From Desulfofustis sp. (GTDB lineage: Bacteria > Desulfobacterota > Desulfobulbia > Desulfobulbales > Desulfocapsaceae): DNA of 18,711 nt. The DNA is taken from contig JARFQM010000041.1 in NCBI GenBank assembly GCA_029287755.1, forward strand, positions 1-18,711, written 5' to 3'. Shown here piece after piece: positions 1 to 7,744 of this stretch (position 1 is its first letter; every line of letters begins with the position of its first letter). The position numbers were made by a program, and so were the translations under genes. The notes below the pieces were generated by a model. It worked only from the letters and a program-made list of their open reading frames with translations. It did no database searches and had not been told where the DNA came from.

Positions 1-115
1 TAGTTGGTCAGGAGACCGTTGTCAACCTTTTTTCATGCTCTACATCCATAAAAATAATTCAATTTAAACGTTATTCAAATATACTGCCCCTAACCTCAAC
101 CACCCCCAAAAAGCC

Positions 116-514
116 ATGCCTAACACAAACTCCAGTTTCCAAGCCCTCATAGAGACAATACAGCAGTTGAGAAGCGACCGGGGATGCCCCTGGGACAGAA
201 AACAGACAATCCAGTCTCTGAAGAAATATCTCGTTGAAGAGTTCGGTGAAATTATTGACGCGATAGATCACAACGATCCGGAAAACCTGTGCGAAGAATT
301 GGGTGATTTTCTCTATCTTATCCTGATGATCGGTGAGATCAGCACAGATGAGGAATTATTTACCACTGAACAGATAATTCGTACCATCAACGACAAACTC
401 GTACGCCGGCATCCCCATGTGTTTGCCACAAAAAAGGACTTGGATGACACAGAATTGCGTCGGCAATGGAAAGAAATCAAGAACGCTGAAAAGACGTGCA
501 GGAATAATACTTGA
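116..514 (+). CDS. mazG: MazG-family nucleoside triphosphate pyrophosphohydrolase, single-domain form
   Basis: A 132-residue protein of the MazG family, which hydrolyses NTPs to NMP and pyrophosphate using Mg2+ and is thought to clean or tune nucleotide pools. The N-terminal CPWD signature (residues 24-27) is typical of MazG. The metal-binding pattern is visible as an EFGE box (42-45) followed by ELGD (61-64), and the family's INDKLVRRHPHVF segment lies at 91-103. E. coli MazG has about 260 residues and two such domains; only one is present here, without a frameshift, so this is a natural short form. No clear Shine-Dalgarno precedes the ATG. A TATACT hexamer at 80-85 could be a -10 box, but no good -35 accompanies it. 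The gene lies 151 bp upstream of rpsF, and its stop overlaps the putative rpsF promoter. The family call is firm; substrate specificity is unknown. Confidence 0.93.
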   Translation: MPNTNSSFQALIETIQQLRSDRGCPWDRKQTIQSLKKYLVEEFGEIIDAIDHNDPENLCEELGDFLYLILMIGEISTDEELFTTEQIIRTINDKLVRRHPHVFATKKDLDDTELRRQWKEIKNAEKTCRNNT

Positions 515-542
515 CCTGAGAAAGCCGATACATTAATAATAT
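511..542 (+). promoter_or_regulatory. Putative sigma70-type promoter of the rpsF operon
   Basis: TTGACC at 511-516 (5 of 6 consensus -35 bases) overlaps the mazG stop codon. An AT-rich block follows at about the right distance: TAATAA at 534-539 gives a 17-bp spacer, and TAATAT at 537-542 gives a 20-bp spacer. Transcription would start near 545-550 and leave a leader of about 115 nt before rpsF. The -10 match is imperfect, so this is a prediction only. Confidence 0.4.
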
Positions 543-554
543 AGGGTTGCAACA

Positions 555-577
555 CCATTCATCATCGTGATGAATGG
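555..577 (+). repeat. Perfect 10-bp inverted repeat (hairpin) in the rpsF leader
   Basis: CCATTCATCA (555-564) and TGATGAATGG (568-577) are exact reverse complements separated by TCG. In RNA this forms a strong hairpin very near the predicted 5' end of the rpsF transcript. No T-run follows on either strand, so it is not an ordinary intrinsic terminator. A 5' stabilising hairpin, an operator, or part of the leader RNA fold are possible roles. Confidence 0.7.
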
Positions 578-593
578 ACCACATACCTCTTCG

Positions 594-656
594 CTCTCCG
601 CTTATGAATAGCGAGGGCCGAAACGCGGAATTACCCGCACCTGATAAGTCCGAGAG
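594..656 (+). promoter_or_regulatory. Candidate S6:S18-binding leader RNA upstream of rpsF
   Basis: CTCTC (594-598) pairs with GAGAG (652-656) and CTTAT (601-605) pairs with ATAAG (644-648). Between them is an asymmetric internal loop, CG on one side and TCC on the other, so that CCG spans 650-652 at the loop/stem boundary. Inner helices are possible: GGG 615-617 with CCC 634-636, and CCG 618-620 with CGG 626-628. The closing stem abuts the rpsF Shine-Dalgarno (GGAGG, 656-660). rpsF leaders in many bacteria are known to contain an RNA with a bulged CCG that binds the S6:S18 complex and represses translation. Assigning this element to that family is inference from the CCG, the position and the fold. 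Confidence 0.55.
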
Positions 657-665
657 GAGGATCTT

Positions 666-1172
666 ATGAGACGATACGAACAAGTATGCATTCTTCGCCC
701 ATCCCTGAGTGAAGAAGAAATCACCCGAATTATCGACAACACCACCCAGCTGATCCAGGAAGATGAAGGATCTGTCATTTTCCTGAACAAATGGGGGATG
801 AGGAAGCTGGCTTACCCAATCAAAAAAGAAATTCAGGGATATTATATTCTCTGTGATTTTGCCTCCATCCCTTCTGTTGTGGCCGAGATCGAAAGAAAGT
901 TCAGAATAGACGATGCAGTCCTCAAGTATCTTACGGTGAAAATCTCTGACGCCATAAGTGCCGAAGAAATTGAAATAGCCCGCAGTGAGGCCGAAGCCAG
1001 CGCCATCGTTCCTGAACCTGAAGAGGAAGCAACCGAGATCAAAGAAGAGAAACCTTCGGAACCGGTCAACAAATCAGAAGCTGCGCCTGAAGAGGAAGCC
1101 ACTGAAGCTGACCTCGGGGAAGTAACCGTTGAAGCTTCTGAAGAATCGGGCAGCGACGAAAAAGAGGCCTAA
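666..1172 (+). CDS. rpsF: 30S ribosomal protein S6 with long acidic C-terminal tail
   Basis: Ribosomal protein S6 of the 30S platform, which binds 16S rRNA together with S18. Residues 1-95 match the S6 fold (MRRYE start, the NKWGMRKLAYPIKKE segment at 41-55, and YYILCDF at 59-65). The protein has 168 residues against roughly 95-135 in most bacteria. The extra length is a tail (about 99-168) with 26 acidic and 5 basic residues, including PEEEATE twice (118-124 and 141-147). E. coli S6 also ends in glutamates added post-translationally, so an encoded acidic tail is an interesting parallel, but its role here is unknown. The start is set by GAGAGGAGG ending 5 nt before the ATG. It is the first gene of rpsF-rpsR-yybS-rplI and is probably autoregulated through the leader RNA. 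Confidence 0.97.
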   Translation: MRRYEQVCILRPSLSEEEITRIIDNTTQLIQEDEGSVIFLNKWGMRKLAYPIKKEIQGYYILCDFASIPSVVAEIERKFRIDDAVLKYLTVKISDAISAEEIEIARSEAEASAIVPEPEEEATEIKEEKPSEPVNKSEAAPEEEATEADLGEVTVEASEESGSDEKEA

Positions 1173-1238
1173 GAACCCGTCATATAAGCAGTTCTCAATT
1201 CGGGTTTCACATACAATGACTACATTTGGAGTAAGATA

Positions 1239-1484
1239 ATGGCTGTAAGACAACAAAAAAGACTTTTCTCAAGAAAAAAGGTATGCCGTTTTTGCGTGGA
1301 TAAGGAGCTGGGTATTGACTACAAGGATCAGAAGACCCTGCGCAACTTTGTCACCGAGCGAGGCAAGATAATTCCGCGCCGTATATTGGGAACCTGTGCT
1401 ACTCACCAGCGCCAATTGTGCTCAGCTATAAAAAAAGCACGGCAGATCGCGCTGCTTCCCTATTCCGGCAATACCCAAGGTTAA
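1239..1484 (+). CDS. rpsR: 30S ribosomal protein S18
   Basis: An 81-residue S18, the small-subunit partner of S6. The family core is clear: [22 protein letters not shown] (28-49) followed by [11 protein letters not shown] (50-60). C16 and C19 form a CxxC, and with C53 and H56 they could make the zinc site found in some bacterial S18 proteins; E. coli S18 lacks it. TTGGAG sits about 10 nt before the ATG. The 66-bp gap after rpsF holds no ssb or priB gene, both of which lie at this spot in other phyla. It contains only a weak 6-bp stem (AACCCG 1174-1179 with CGGGTT 1201-1206). The stop codon directly abuts the ATG of the next gene. Confidence 0.97.
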   Translation: MAVRQQKRLFSRKKVCRFCVDKELGIDYKDQKTLRNFVTERGKIIPRRILGTCATHQRQLCSAIKKARQIALLPYSGNTQG

Positions 1485-2483
1485 ATGGACGCCGAGGCTA
1501 AGGGTATCGTGTCAACTGACAGCGAAGGAAAAGCAGCCGCGCCCACGAGCGTCATCTGCATCATTCTGTTCTCGCTTGCGTTGCTGCTGCCTGCCGTGCA
1601 CATTGGGCTGTTCGGCTGGATTTATTTCATGATTCCGCTGCTGGTACTTTTTTACCTCTACCGCTGGCGTCATGGCCTTACATTCATTGGCGCAGGTCTC
1701 CTTCTTGCCTTGGTCGTTTCCATCTTTATTTCCTCATTCGAGATCGTCATTTTCAGTTCGGCGCTCATACCCGCCGGGTACAGTCTCGCCCAGTCGGGAT
1801 TTCGAGGCGATTCTCCGTCGATGACCGGCTTTAAAGGACTCATCGTCCTGATCTCCTGCTGGCTGCTTCTGCTTATCATGCAGACAGTGCTCTCCGGGGT
1901 GAATCCAATAACCGGGTTTCTCGGGTCGCTCGACGCTAATATCGAGAGGACCCTGGAGTACTATAGGCAAAGCGACTCAGTTGCCCCTGAAACACTTTCA
2001 ATCCTGGAAGAATCATTCTTGCAGATGAAAACGATATTGCCCACTATTCTGGCCTCTATCATGGCCAGCTTGGCACTGCTCATCATCTGGTCCACCATGC
2101 TGCTGGGCAACCGACTGGTCCTGAAATTCGCCGGCTATCGGCCATGGGCGGATCACCAGACCTGGCGGCTGCCGGACAAGCTCATCTGGCTGCTGATCGG
2201 AGGGGCTGTAATTACCCTGTTGCCGCTCACACCGCTGCGCATCGTCGGCAGCAACCTGCTGATCTGCATGGGGCTCGTCTACATTTTCCAGGGATTTGCC
2301 GTACTGAGTTTTTTTCTGCATAAATGGAATGTCCCGCAGGTGCTAAGATTTCTCCTGTATGCCATGATGCTTTTTCAATCTTTTGGCACGCTGCTGCTGC
2401 TCATCGTCGGTATCGGCGAAGTATGGTTCGATCTTAGACGCTTAAAAAAACCTAAAGATTCACACAATAAATCAGATCAATAA
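1485..2483 (+). CDS. YybS-family (DUF2232) multi-pass membrane protein
   Basis: A 332-residue integral membrane protein with about eight hydrophobic segments, near residues 21-39, 42-59, 64-95, 117-134, 184-207, 234-250, 256-279 and 287-311. A polar, charged segment lies between helices four and five (about 150-180). The C-terminus ends in GEVWFDLRRLKKPK, a charged tail typical of DUF2232/YybS proteins. The family's molecular function is not established. Its ATG begins right after the rpsR TAA with no gap, so translation is probably coupled to rpsR; only a weak AAGG precedes it. In Bacillus the related yybS also lies just upstream of rplI (with gdpP between), so the linkage of this membrane family to ribosomal protein genes is conserved across phyla. 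The family call rests on topology, the C-terminus and context. Confidence 0.8.
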   Translation: MDAEAKGIVSTDSEGKAAAPTSVICIILFSLALLLPAVHIGLFGWIYFMIPLLVLFYLYRWRHGLTFIGAGLLLALVVSIFISSFEIVIFSSALIPAGYSLAQSGFRGDSPSMTGFKGLIVLISCWLLLLIMQTVLSGVNPITGFLGSLDANIERTLEYYRQSDSVAPETLSILEESFLQMKTILPTILASIMASLALLIIWSTMLLGNRLVLKFAGYRPWADHQTWRLPDKLIWLLIGGAVITLLPLTPLRIVGSNLLICMGLVYIFQGFAVLSFFLHKWNVPQVLRFLLYAMMLFQSFGTLLLLIVGIGEVWFDLRRLKKPKDSHNKSDQ

Positions 2484-2519
2484 GGTCCCGGAAGGGCACA
2501 ATTATACGAGGAGTCAATC

Positions 2520-2975
2520 ATGGAACTCATTCTCAAGGAAACAATAGATTCTCTCGGAAGAGAAGGAGATGTGGTCAAGGTCAAGCCGGGGTATGCGAGG
2601 AATTACCTCCTTCCCCAGGGAAAAGCCGTGCAGGCGACCAAAGAAAACATGGCCGCTCTCGAACAAAACAAGGCCGAAATACAGGCCCGGCTCGACGAAC
2701 AGCACAAAAAAGCTGAAGCGCTGTTTAAGAAGCTTTCCGGCATCACCCTCGAGTTCGAGGAACTGGCTGCCGATGACGATAAACTTTTTGGTTCGGTGAC
2801 AGCCAACGATATATTCGACAGGCTTGCCGAGAAGAACGTCGCAGTGGAGAAAAAAAACATCTTTCTTCCCGAGCCGATCAAGGTGCTCGGCGAGAAAATG
2901 GTCACCATCAAAGTGGGATTCGACCTGGAGGCGGAAATCACCGTAAATATCGTGGCCCAGGCACCCGAGGCCTAA
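2520..2975 (+). CDS. rplI: 50S ribosomal protein L9
   Basis: A 151-residue L9, normal length for the family. L9 binds 23S rRNA near the base of the L1 stalk and helps maintain reading frame. The N-terminal rRNA-binding domain is unmistakable (MELILKE at 1-7, LGREGDVVKVKPGYARNYLLP at 12-32). It is followed by the charged connecting helix (about 41-75) and the C-terminal domain containing KLFGSVT (88-94). GAGGAG lies about 6 nt before the ATG, giving a strong ribosome-binding site. It is the last gene of the rpsF cluster, and a strong terminator follows about 80 bp downstream. Confidence 0.98.
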   Translation: MELILKETIDSLGREGDVVKVKPGYARNYLLPQGKAVQATKENMAALEQNKAEIQARLDEQHKKAEALFKKLSGITLEFEELAADDDKLFGSVTANDIFDRLAEKNVAVEKKNIFLPEPIKVLGEKMVTIKVGFDLEAEITVNIVAQAPEA

Positions 2976-3052
2976 AAAATCATCTTGCCTGCAGGGTGGT
3001 GGTGTTTTCTGTTCTCATGGCCTGATGCCGGAGGGCAACGGTCGTTTTTTTG

Positions 3053-3090
3053 CACACCTGAAGCAACTTCTTCAGGTGTGTTTTTATTTT
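3053..3090 (+). terminator. Strong intrinsic terminator after rplI
   Basis: CACACCTGAAG (3053-3063) and CTTCAGGTGTG (3070-3080) form a perfect 11-bp stem with loop CAACTT, followed immediately by TTTTTATTTT. This should end the rpsF-rplI transcript before dnaB. The preceding stretch (2976-3052) includes a T7 run at 3045-3051 but no clean second stem. Confidence 0.93.
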
Positions 3091-3117
3091 GACACATCAA
3101 GGCCATTATATTAGACA
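3089..3117 (+). promoter_or_regulatory. Possible promoter for dnaB
   Basis: A perfect TTGACA (-35) lies at 3089-3094, starting inside the T-tract of the terminator. With the standard 17-bp spacer the -10 would be TAGACA (3112-3117), a poor match. A better TATATT at 3107-3112 is only 12 bp away. A promoter is expected here because the terminator separates dnaB from rplI, but the exact boxes are uncertain. Confidence 0.3.
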
Positions 3118-3154
3118 TCTGGTGTATCCCTTTGACTAAATCCATATCCTCCAG

Positions 3155-4546
3155 ATGAACGATTTCATTCAGCCGCCGGGACCTCCCGATCGCAGTTCAG
3201 GCACACGGGTTCCGCCCCACAATATCGAGGCGGAACAGTCCGTGCTCGGGGCTGTCCTGCTCAAAGACAAGGGTTTCCTTCAGGTCAACGAGCATATCGC
3301 CGCAGATGATTTTTACCGCGAGTCGCACAGAATAATTTTTTCTGCGATGGTGGAACTATTTGACCGCAGCGAGCCCCAGGACATGCTTACCCTGACCAGC
3401 TACCTCAACGATACCAATCAGCTTGAATCGGTAGGTGGGGCATCCTATCTCGCCAGCCTTACCCACGCGGTACCGGTCACCGCCAACATCGAATCCTATG
3501 CCCGCATTATTCGGCAGAAATCGGTGTTACGGAACCTGATCAACACTGCCAGCGATATTGCCCAGCGCTGCTTTGAAGAACAGGACGATATCGATCAGCT
3601 GGTTGATGAGGCGGAACAATCCATATTTGAAATAGCCGGCAACAAGAGCACCAATGAATTCACCCCGCTCAGGTCCATAATTCCCGAGAGTTTCAAAACC
3701 GTTGAAAAACTCTATGAGCGCAAGGAACTGATCACAGGGGTTCCCACCGGTTATGCGGAGCTCGACAAAATGACCGCCGGACTCCAGCCGTCTGATCTGA
3801 TCATCTTGGCCGGCAGACCATCGATGGGCAAGACCGCCCTGGCCCTCAACATAGCCCAGCACGCCGCCCTGGTAGACAAGACCGGGGTAGCCATTTTCAG
3901 TCTTGAAATGTCCAAAGACCAGCTCGCCATGCGGCTGCTCAGTTCGGTCGGTCGCATCGACTCCCAGAAAATCAGGACCGGTCGGCTCCAGAACGAGGAC
4001 TGGCCTCATCTGAGCAGAGCGGCCGGGATGCTTTCTGAAGCTCCCATTCACATCGATGATACTCCTGCACTTTCAATTCCCGAGATGCGCTCAAAAATGC
4101 GCAGGCTCGCCTCAAACAACGATATCGGTCTTATTCTCGTCGATTATCTCCAGCTCATGAGAGGCCGCAGCTCCTCCGAGAACAGAACCCAGGAGATAAG
4201 CGATATATCTCGCAGCCTTAAAGCAGTTGCGAAAGAGCATGATGTCCCGTTGCTGGCCCTCTCTCAGCTCAACCGAGGACTCGAGAGCCGCACCGACAAG
4301 CGGCCAATGATGGCCGATTTGAGGGAATCGGGAGCGATCGAGCAGGACGCAGACGTAATCTGCTTCATTTACCGGGACGAGGTTTACAATAAAAACGAGG
4401 ACAATCCCGACAAGGGTATCGCCGAAATAATCATCGGTAAACAGCGTAACGGCCCCACCGGGGTAACCCGGCTGTTCTTCAAGAAAGAATACACCATGTT
4501 TGAAAATCTCAGCAATTACGACGAACCTCACCTTCACGGTTCATAA
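3155..4546 (+). CDS. dnaB: Replicative DNA helicase DnaB
   Basis: A 463-residue hexameric 5'-3' replicative helicase that encircles the lagging-strand template and interacts with primase. The N-terminal domain starts at [15 protein letters not shown] (18-32). The RecA-like domain shows Walker A GRPSMGKT (220-227), the catalytic glutamate in SLEMSKDQ (249-256), Walker B LILVDY (326-331) and the KQRNGPTG arginine segment (429-436). The length is normal, and there is no intein in the P-loop region, where DnaB inteins often sit. The bases before the ATG (ATCCTCCAG) are not a Shine-Dalgarno, yet no other in-frame start keeps the conserved N-terminus, so initiation may be weak or SD-independent. 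In many genomes dnaB also follows rplI. Confidence 0.97.
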   Translation: MNDFIQPPGPPDRSSGTRVPPHNIEAEQSVLGAVLLKDKGFLQVNEHIAADDFYRESHRIIFSAMVELFDRSEPQDMLTLTSYLNDTNQLESVGGASYLASLTHAVPVTANIESYARIIRQKSVLRNLINTASDIAQRCFEEQDDIDQLVDEAEQSIFEIAGNKSTNEFTPLRSIIPESFKTVEKLYERKELITGVPTGYAELDKMTAGLQPSDLIILAGRPSMGKTALALNIAQHAALVDKTGVAIFSLEMSKDQLAMRLLSSVGRIDSQKIRTGRLQNEDWPHLSRAAGMLSEAPIHIDDTPALSIPEMRSKMRRLASNNDIGLILVDYLQLMRGRSSSENRTQEISDISRSLKAVAKEHDVPLLALSQLNRGLESRTDKRPMMADLRESGAIEQDADVICFIYRDEVYNKNEDNPDKGIAEIIIGKQRNGPTGVTRLFFKKEYTMFENLSNYDEPHLHGS

Positions 4547-4587
4547 GCACCACTCTTTCTATTCCGAACTACTTCTCGAGGAAATCG

Positions 4588-7080
4588 ATGAGCACGCACA
4601 ATACGTACGCCTCGCACTATGACTTCAAGCAGGTTGAATCGAAGTGGCAGCAGCGGTGGGAACGCGACAATTCTTACCTGGCAAGCGAAGACGCCGATAA
4701 AGAAAAATATTACGTACTGGAAATGTTCCCCTATCCTTCCGGCCGGATCCACATGGGTCATGTCCGCAATTACTCAATTGGCGATGTGGTGGCGCGATAC
4801 AAAAGGATGAGAGGCTTCAATGTCCTGCACCCGATGGGCTGGGACGCTTTCGGGCTGCCGGCCGAAAATGCCGCCCAGAAGCACAACACCCATCCGGCCA
4901 AATGGACTTACGAGAACATCGACTATATGCGTTCCCAGCTTAAACAGCTCGGTTTGTCCTATGACTGGCAAAGGGAATTCGCTACCTGCGATCCGGACTA
5001 TTACCGCTGGGAACAGAAAATTTTCATCGAGATGTATGAACGCGGCCTCGTCTATCAGCGCGTCACCACGGTCAACTGGTGTGAGACCTGTCAAACGGTA
5101 CTGGCCAACGAACAGGTCATCGACGGCGCCTGCTGGAGATGCGACGAACTGGTCGAGCCCCGCAATATGAATGGCTGGTTTTTCAAAATCACCCACTACA
5201 CGGACGAGCTTCTTGACGACCTGCAGGCTCTGGGTGGCTGGCCTGAGAAGGTCGTGACCATGCAAAACAACTGGATTGGGCAATCGACCGGACTTACCTG
5301 TGATTTCAAGATAGAAGGCAGTGCTGAAGCAATACCCATATTTACCACCAGACCCGACACGATTTTCGGGGTCACCTTCATGTCGCTGGCTGCCGAGCAC
5401 CCGCTGCTCGAAACGCTCACCAAAGGAACCGACCGAGAGGCTGTGGTCGCTGATTTCATAAACGAAATCATAAAGGAAAAACAGCGTCAGTCCATTCAGG
5501 AGGAGCCAGAAAAAAAAGGGATGTTTACCGGCCGCTATTGTGTAAATCCCTTTAACGGTGAACGGGTCCCGATCTATGTGGCCAATTTCGTCCTGATGGA
5601 ATATGGCACCGGTGCAGTTATGGCGGTTCCTGCTCATGATCAGAGAGACTTTGAATTTGCCCGGACATATGATCTTCCTATAAAACCAGTAGTCATTCCC
5701 GAGGGAACAACACTTGATCCCGAGATGATGCAGGAGGCTTCGACCATTCCCGGAACGCTGGTCAACTCGGGGCAGTTTTCCGGCCTTGATTCCATCGACG
5801 CCCAGTCCAAGATAATCGACTTTGCCGGGAAGCAGGGATTTGGGGCCCCCCTCACTACCTACCGTCTGCGTGACTGGGGTATTTCCCGGCAGCGGTACTG
5901 GGGAGCACCCATACCGATGGTTCACTGTCAGGACTGTGGGGTGGTGCCCGTTCCCCTAGAACAGCTGCCGGTGCTGCTCCCCGAAGACCCAGACACCAGC
6001 AGTGATGAATGCCGGCCGTTGAGCCAGCGCCCAGATTTTGTCAGTACTGTCTGTCCAGCCTGCAGTAAAGACGCCCGCAGGGAAACCGATACCATGGATA
6101 CCTTCGTCGAATCGTCCTGGTATTTCGCCAGGTTCGCTTGTCCCGACAGTGACGATGCGCCTCTTGATCGAGATAAATCTGCTTACTGGCTGCCGGTTGA
6201 TCAATATATAGGGGGGGTTGAGCATGCCATCCTACACCTTCTCTATTCCCGATTTTTCACCAAGGTGCTCCGTGATCTTGGCTATCTCTCCATCGCTGAA
6301 CCGTTCACCAATCTCCTGACCCAGGGGATGGTCATAAAAGATGGGGCAAAAATGTCCAAGTCGAAGGGAAATGTCGTCGATCCGGATCAATTGATCCGCC
6401 AATACGGGGCCGATACCGTGAGGCTTTTCAGTCTCTTTGCGGCTCCACCCGAACGAGATCTGGAATGGAATGCCCAGGGCGTTGAGGGGGCCAGCAGATT
6501 TCTGAATCGCGTGTATCGCCTGGTAAAAGAATTCAGCAATCCTGACGTTGTTGACCCTGAACCATCACCATCCCCCTCGGAGGATGCCGCCCTGCAGCGT
6601 AAGCTCCATCAGACGATAAAAAAGGTAACCTACGACATAGAGGACGATTTTCACTTCAATACGGCCATCAGTGCGGTCATGGAACTTTTCAACACGCTCA
6701 GTTCCAGTCTCGGATCAGCAACCAGGCCTGGCGCAGCAGCCGACACCGTCAGCGGGTCGATTCGTACTATGCTGCTGCTGCTTTATCCCATGGTTCCCCA
6801 TTTCAGTTCAGAACTATGGCAGATGATGGGCTTTGCAGACACCCCCGAAGAGCAGGTCTGGCCGACCTATGACGATGAGAAGGCCAAAGAAGAACTGCTT
6901 ACCATCGTTTTGCAGGTGAACGGCAAGGTACGCTCCAGAATTGAGGTCAACGCAGATGTGCAGGATCAGCACCTGCAGGAACTGGCTCTGTCCGACGAGA
7001 AGGTGCTTCGCTTTGTCGATGAGAAGAGGGTTAAAAAGGTTATTGTCGTTAAGAAGAAACTTGTTAATATTGTCGTTTGA
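4588..7080 (+). CDS. leuS: Leucyl-tRNA synthetase
   Basis: An 830-residue class I synthetase that charges tRNA-Leu, slightly shorter than E. coli LeuRS (860). The HIGH signature reads HMGH (55-58) and the KMSKS loop is intact at 588-592. The CP1 editing domain has the threonine-rich TTRPDT (253-258) and AHDQRD (349-354) with its conserved aspartates, so post-transfer proofreading should be functional. Cysteine pairs CETC and CWRC (first insertion), and CQDC and CPAC (before the KMSKS loop), suggest zinc-binding knuckles. The protein ends in the small C-terminal domain ([13 protein letters not shown]). GAGGAA about 7 nt before the ATG supports the start. It lies 41 bp after dnaB and 64 bp before lptE; leuS-lptE adjacency is common in Gram-negative bacteria. 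Confidence 0.98.
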   Translation: MSTHNTYASHYDFKQVESKWQQRWERDNSYLASEDADKEKYYVLEMFPYPSGRIHMGHVRNYSIGDVVARYKRMRGFNVLHPMGWDAFGLPAENAAQKHNTHPAKWTYENIDYMRSQLKQLGLSYDWQREFATCDPDYYRWEQKIFIEMYERGLVYQRVTTVNWCETCQTVLANEQVIDGACWRCDELVEPRNMNGWFFKITHYTDELLDDLQALGGWPEKVVTMQNNWIGQSTGLTCDFKIEGSAEAIPIFTTRPDTIFGVTFMSLAAEHPLLETLTKGTDREAVVADFINEIIKEKQRQSIQEEPEKKGMFTGRYCVNPFNGERVPIYVANFVLMEYGTGAVMAVPAHDQRDFEFARTYDLPIKPVVIPEGTTLDPEMMQEASTIPGTLVNSGQFSGLDSIDAQSKIIDFAGKQGFGAPLTTYRLRDWGISRQRYWGAPIPMVHCQDCGVVPVPLEQLPVLLPEDPDTSSDECRPLSQRPDFVSTVCPACSKDARRETDTMDTFVESSWYFARFACPDSDDAPLDRDKSAYWLPVDQYIGGVEHAILHLLYSRFFTKVLRDLGYLSIAEPFTNLLTQGMVIKDGAKMSKSKGNVVDPDQLIRQYGADTVRLFSLFAAPPERDLEWNAQGVEGASRFLNRVYRLVKEFSNPDVVDPEPSPSPSEDAALQRKLHQTIKKVTYDIEDDFHFNTAISAVMELFNTLSSSLGSATRPGAAADTVSGSIRTMLLLLYPMVPHFSSELWQMMGFADTPEEQVWPTYDDEKAKEELLTIVLQVNGKVRSRIEVNADVQDQHLQELALSDEKVLRFVDEKRVKKVIVVKKKLVNIVV

Positions 7081-7131
7081 TACTAGGGTGCACTGGGAAA
7101 GGCAGATTGGTGGATAGTGTAAAATACAAAT

Positions 7132-7137
7132 AAGGAG
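7132..7137 (+). promoter_or_regulatory. Shine-Dalgarno that fixes the TTG start of lptE
   Basis: AAGGAG ends 7 nt before TTG at 7145-7147. No ATG or GTG occurs at this point in frame, and translation from the TTG gives a well-formed lipoprotein signal peptide, so the unusual start codon is well supported. Confidence 0.75.
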
Positions 7138-7144
7138 TTACGGT

Positions 7145-7669
7145 TTGAAACTTTTTATTCGCTGGAGTTTGCTCAGTATTGCTGTTGCTGTTTTTCTCTC
7201 TGGGTGCGGGTATCGTAATCCCTATGTGTATTCGGGCCCGGACAAATCCATTTACGTAACGACCTGGAAGAACAGAACCAGCGACCTGCAGCTTGATGCC
7301 AAGATCTACCAGGAACTGCTCAAATGGTTCCAGAAATCAAGGTCACTAAAGATCACCAAGAGCAAGGAGGGAGCCGATTTCATTCTGGCTGGTGAAATCA
7401 TTTCGGTGGATATTCCCAGTCTCGCCTTTGATGGAACCAATACGGCTTCCGATGTAAGACTCACCCTCAAGGTGCGCTACATTTTCAAGGACCTTACCAC
7501 TGAGAGCGTGCTAATCGAGATGCCGTCTCAGGACTGGCAGCAGAGTTACACGATCACGGCTGACGCTGCCGAAACTAGAGATAACGCCAACGAGGCCCAG
7601 GACAAAGTCATCGAAGATCTGGCCCAATCCATCTACCAGAGAACGCTACTGGCGATTTCCAGGCTCTAG
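7145..7669 (+). CDS. lptE: LptE-like LPS-assembly lipoprotein
   Basis: A 174-residue predicted outer-membrane lipoprotein. A short basic N-terminus (KLFIR), a hydrophobic stretch (about 7-18) and a lipobox LSGC (18-21) mark signal peptidase II processing and lipidation at C21. The mature part begins GYRNPY, resembling the CGY start of LptE proteins, followed by the LptE-type pattern of a conserved 'YVTTWKNRT' strand and a lipoprotein-like domain. LptE plugs the LptD barrel and delivers LPS to the cell surface. The assignment rests on the lipobox, fold-like pattern, size and position behind leuS, since LptE sequences diverge strongly. The start is TTG with a good AAGGAG. In E. coli holA follows lptE; here no holA is present and dusB follows. 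Confidence 0.8.
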   Translation: MKLFIRWSLLSIAVAVFLSGCGYRNPYVYSGPDKSIYVTTWKNRTSDLQLDAKIYQELLKWFQKSRSLKITKSKEGADFILAGEIISVDIPSLAFDGTNTASDVRLTLKVRYIFKDLTTESVLIEMPSQDWQQSYTITADAAETRDNANEAQDKVIEDLAQSIYQRTLLAISRL

Positions 7670-7685
7670 CAAGAGTCCGTTCACC

Positions 7686-7724
7686 GCGGCCGGCTCTCAC
7701 AAAGGGACCGGCCGCTTCTGTTCT
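7686..7724 (+). terminator. GC-rich hairpin between lptE and dusB, terminator-like
   Basis: GCGGCCGG (7686-7693) and CCGGCCGC (7708-7715) form a perfect 8-bp all-GC stem with a 14-nt loop. The downstream tract (TTCTGTTCT) is only moderately T-rich. It could attenuate or end transcription after lptE, or be an mRNA processing hairpin. Confidence 0.4.
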
Positions 7725-7744
7725 CCAGCCATCACCCGCATGTT

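Noticed and set aside
1..34. Possible terminator: GTTGTCAAC palindrome followed by T6
   Set aside because: The palindrome has almost no loop and alternative stems are only 3-4 bp, so no stable hairpin can be supported. The upstream gene is not visible.
2987..3051. Second terminator before the strong one after rplI
   Set aside because: The only long stem (around 2987-2998 with 3029-3039) has mismatches and a loop of about 30 nt, although T7 follows. It is too weak to call.
4774..5925. A 383-codon open frame on the - strand opposite leuS
   Set aside because: The + strand encodes the conserved LeuRS active-site and editing domains here. The antisense frame shows no family motif.
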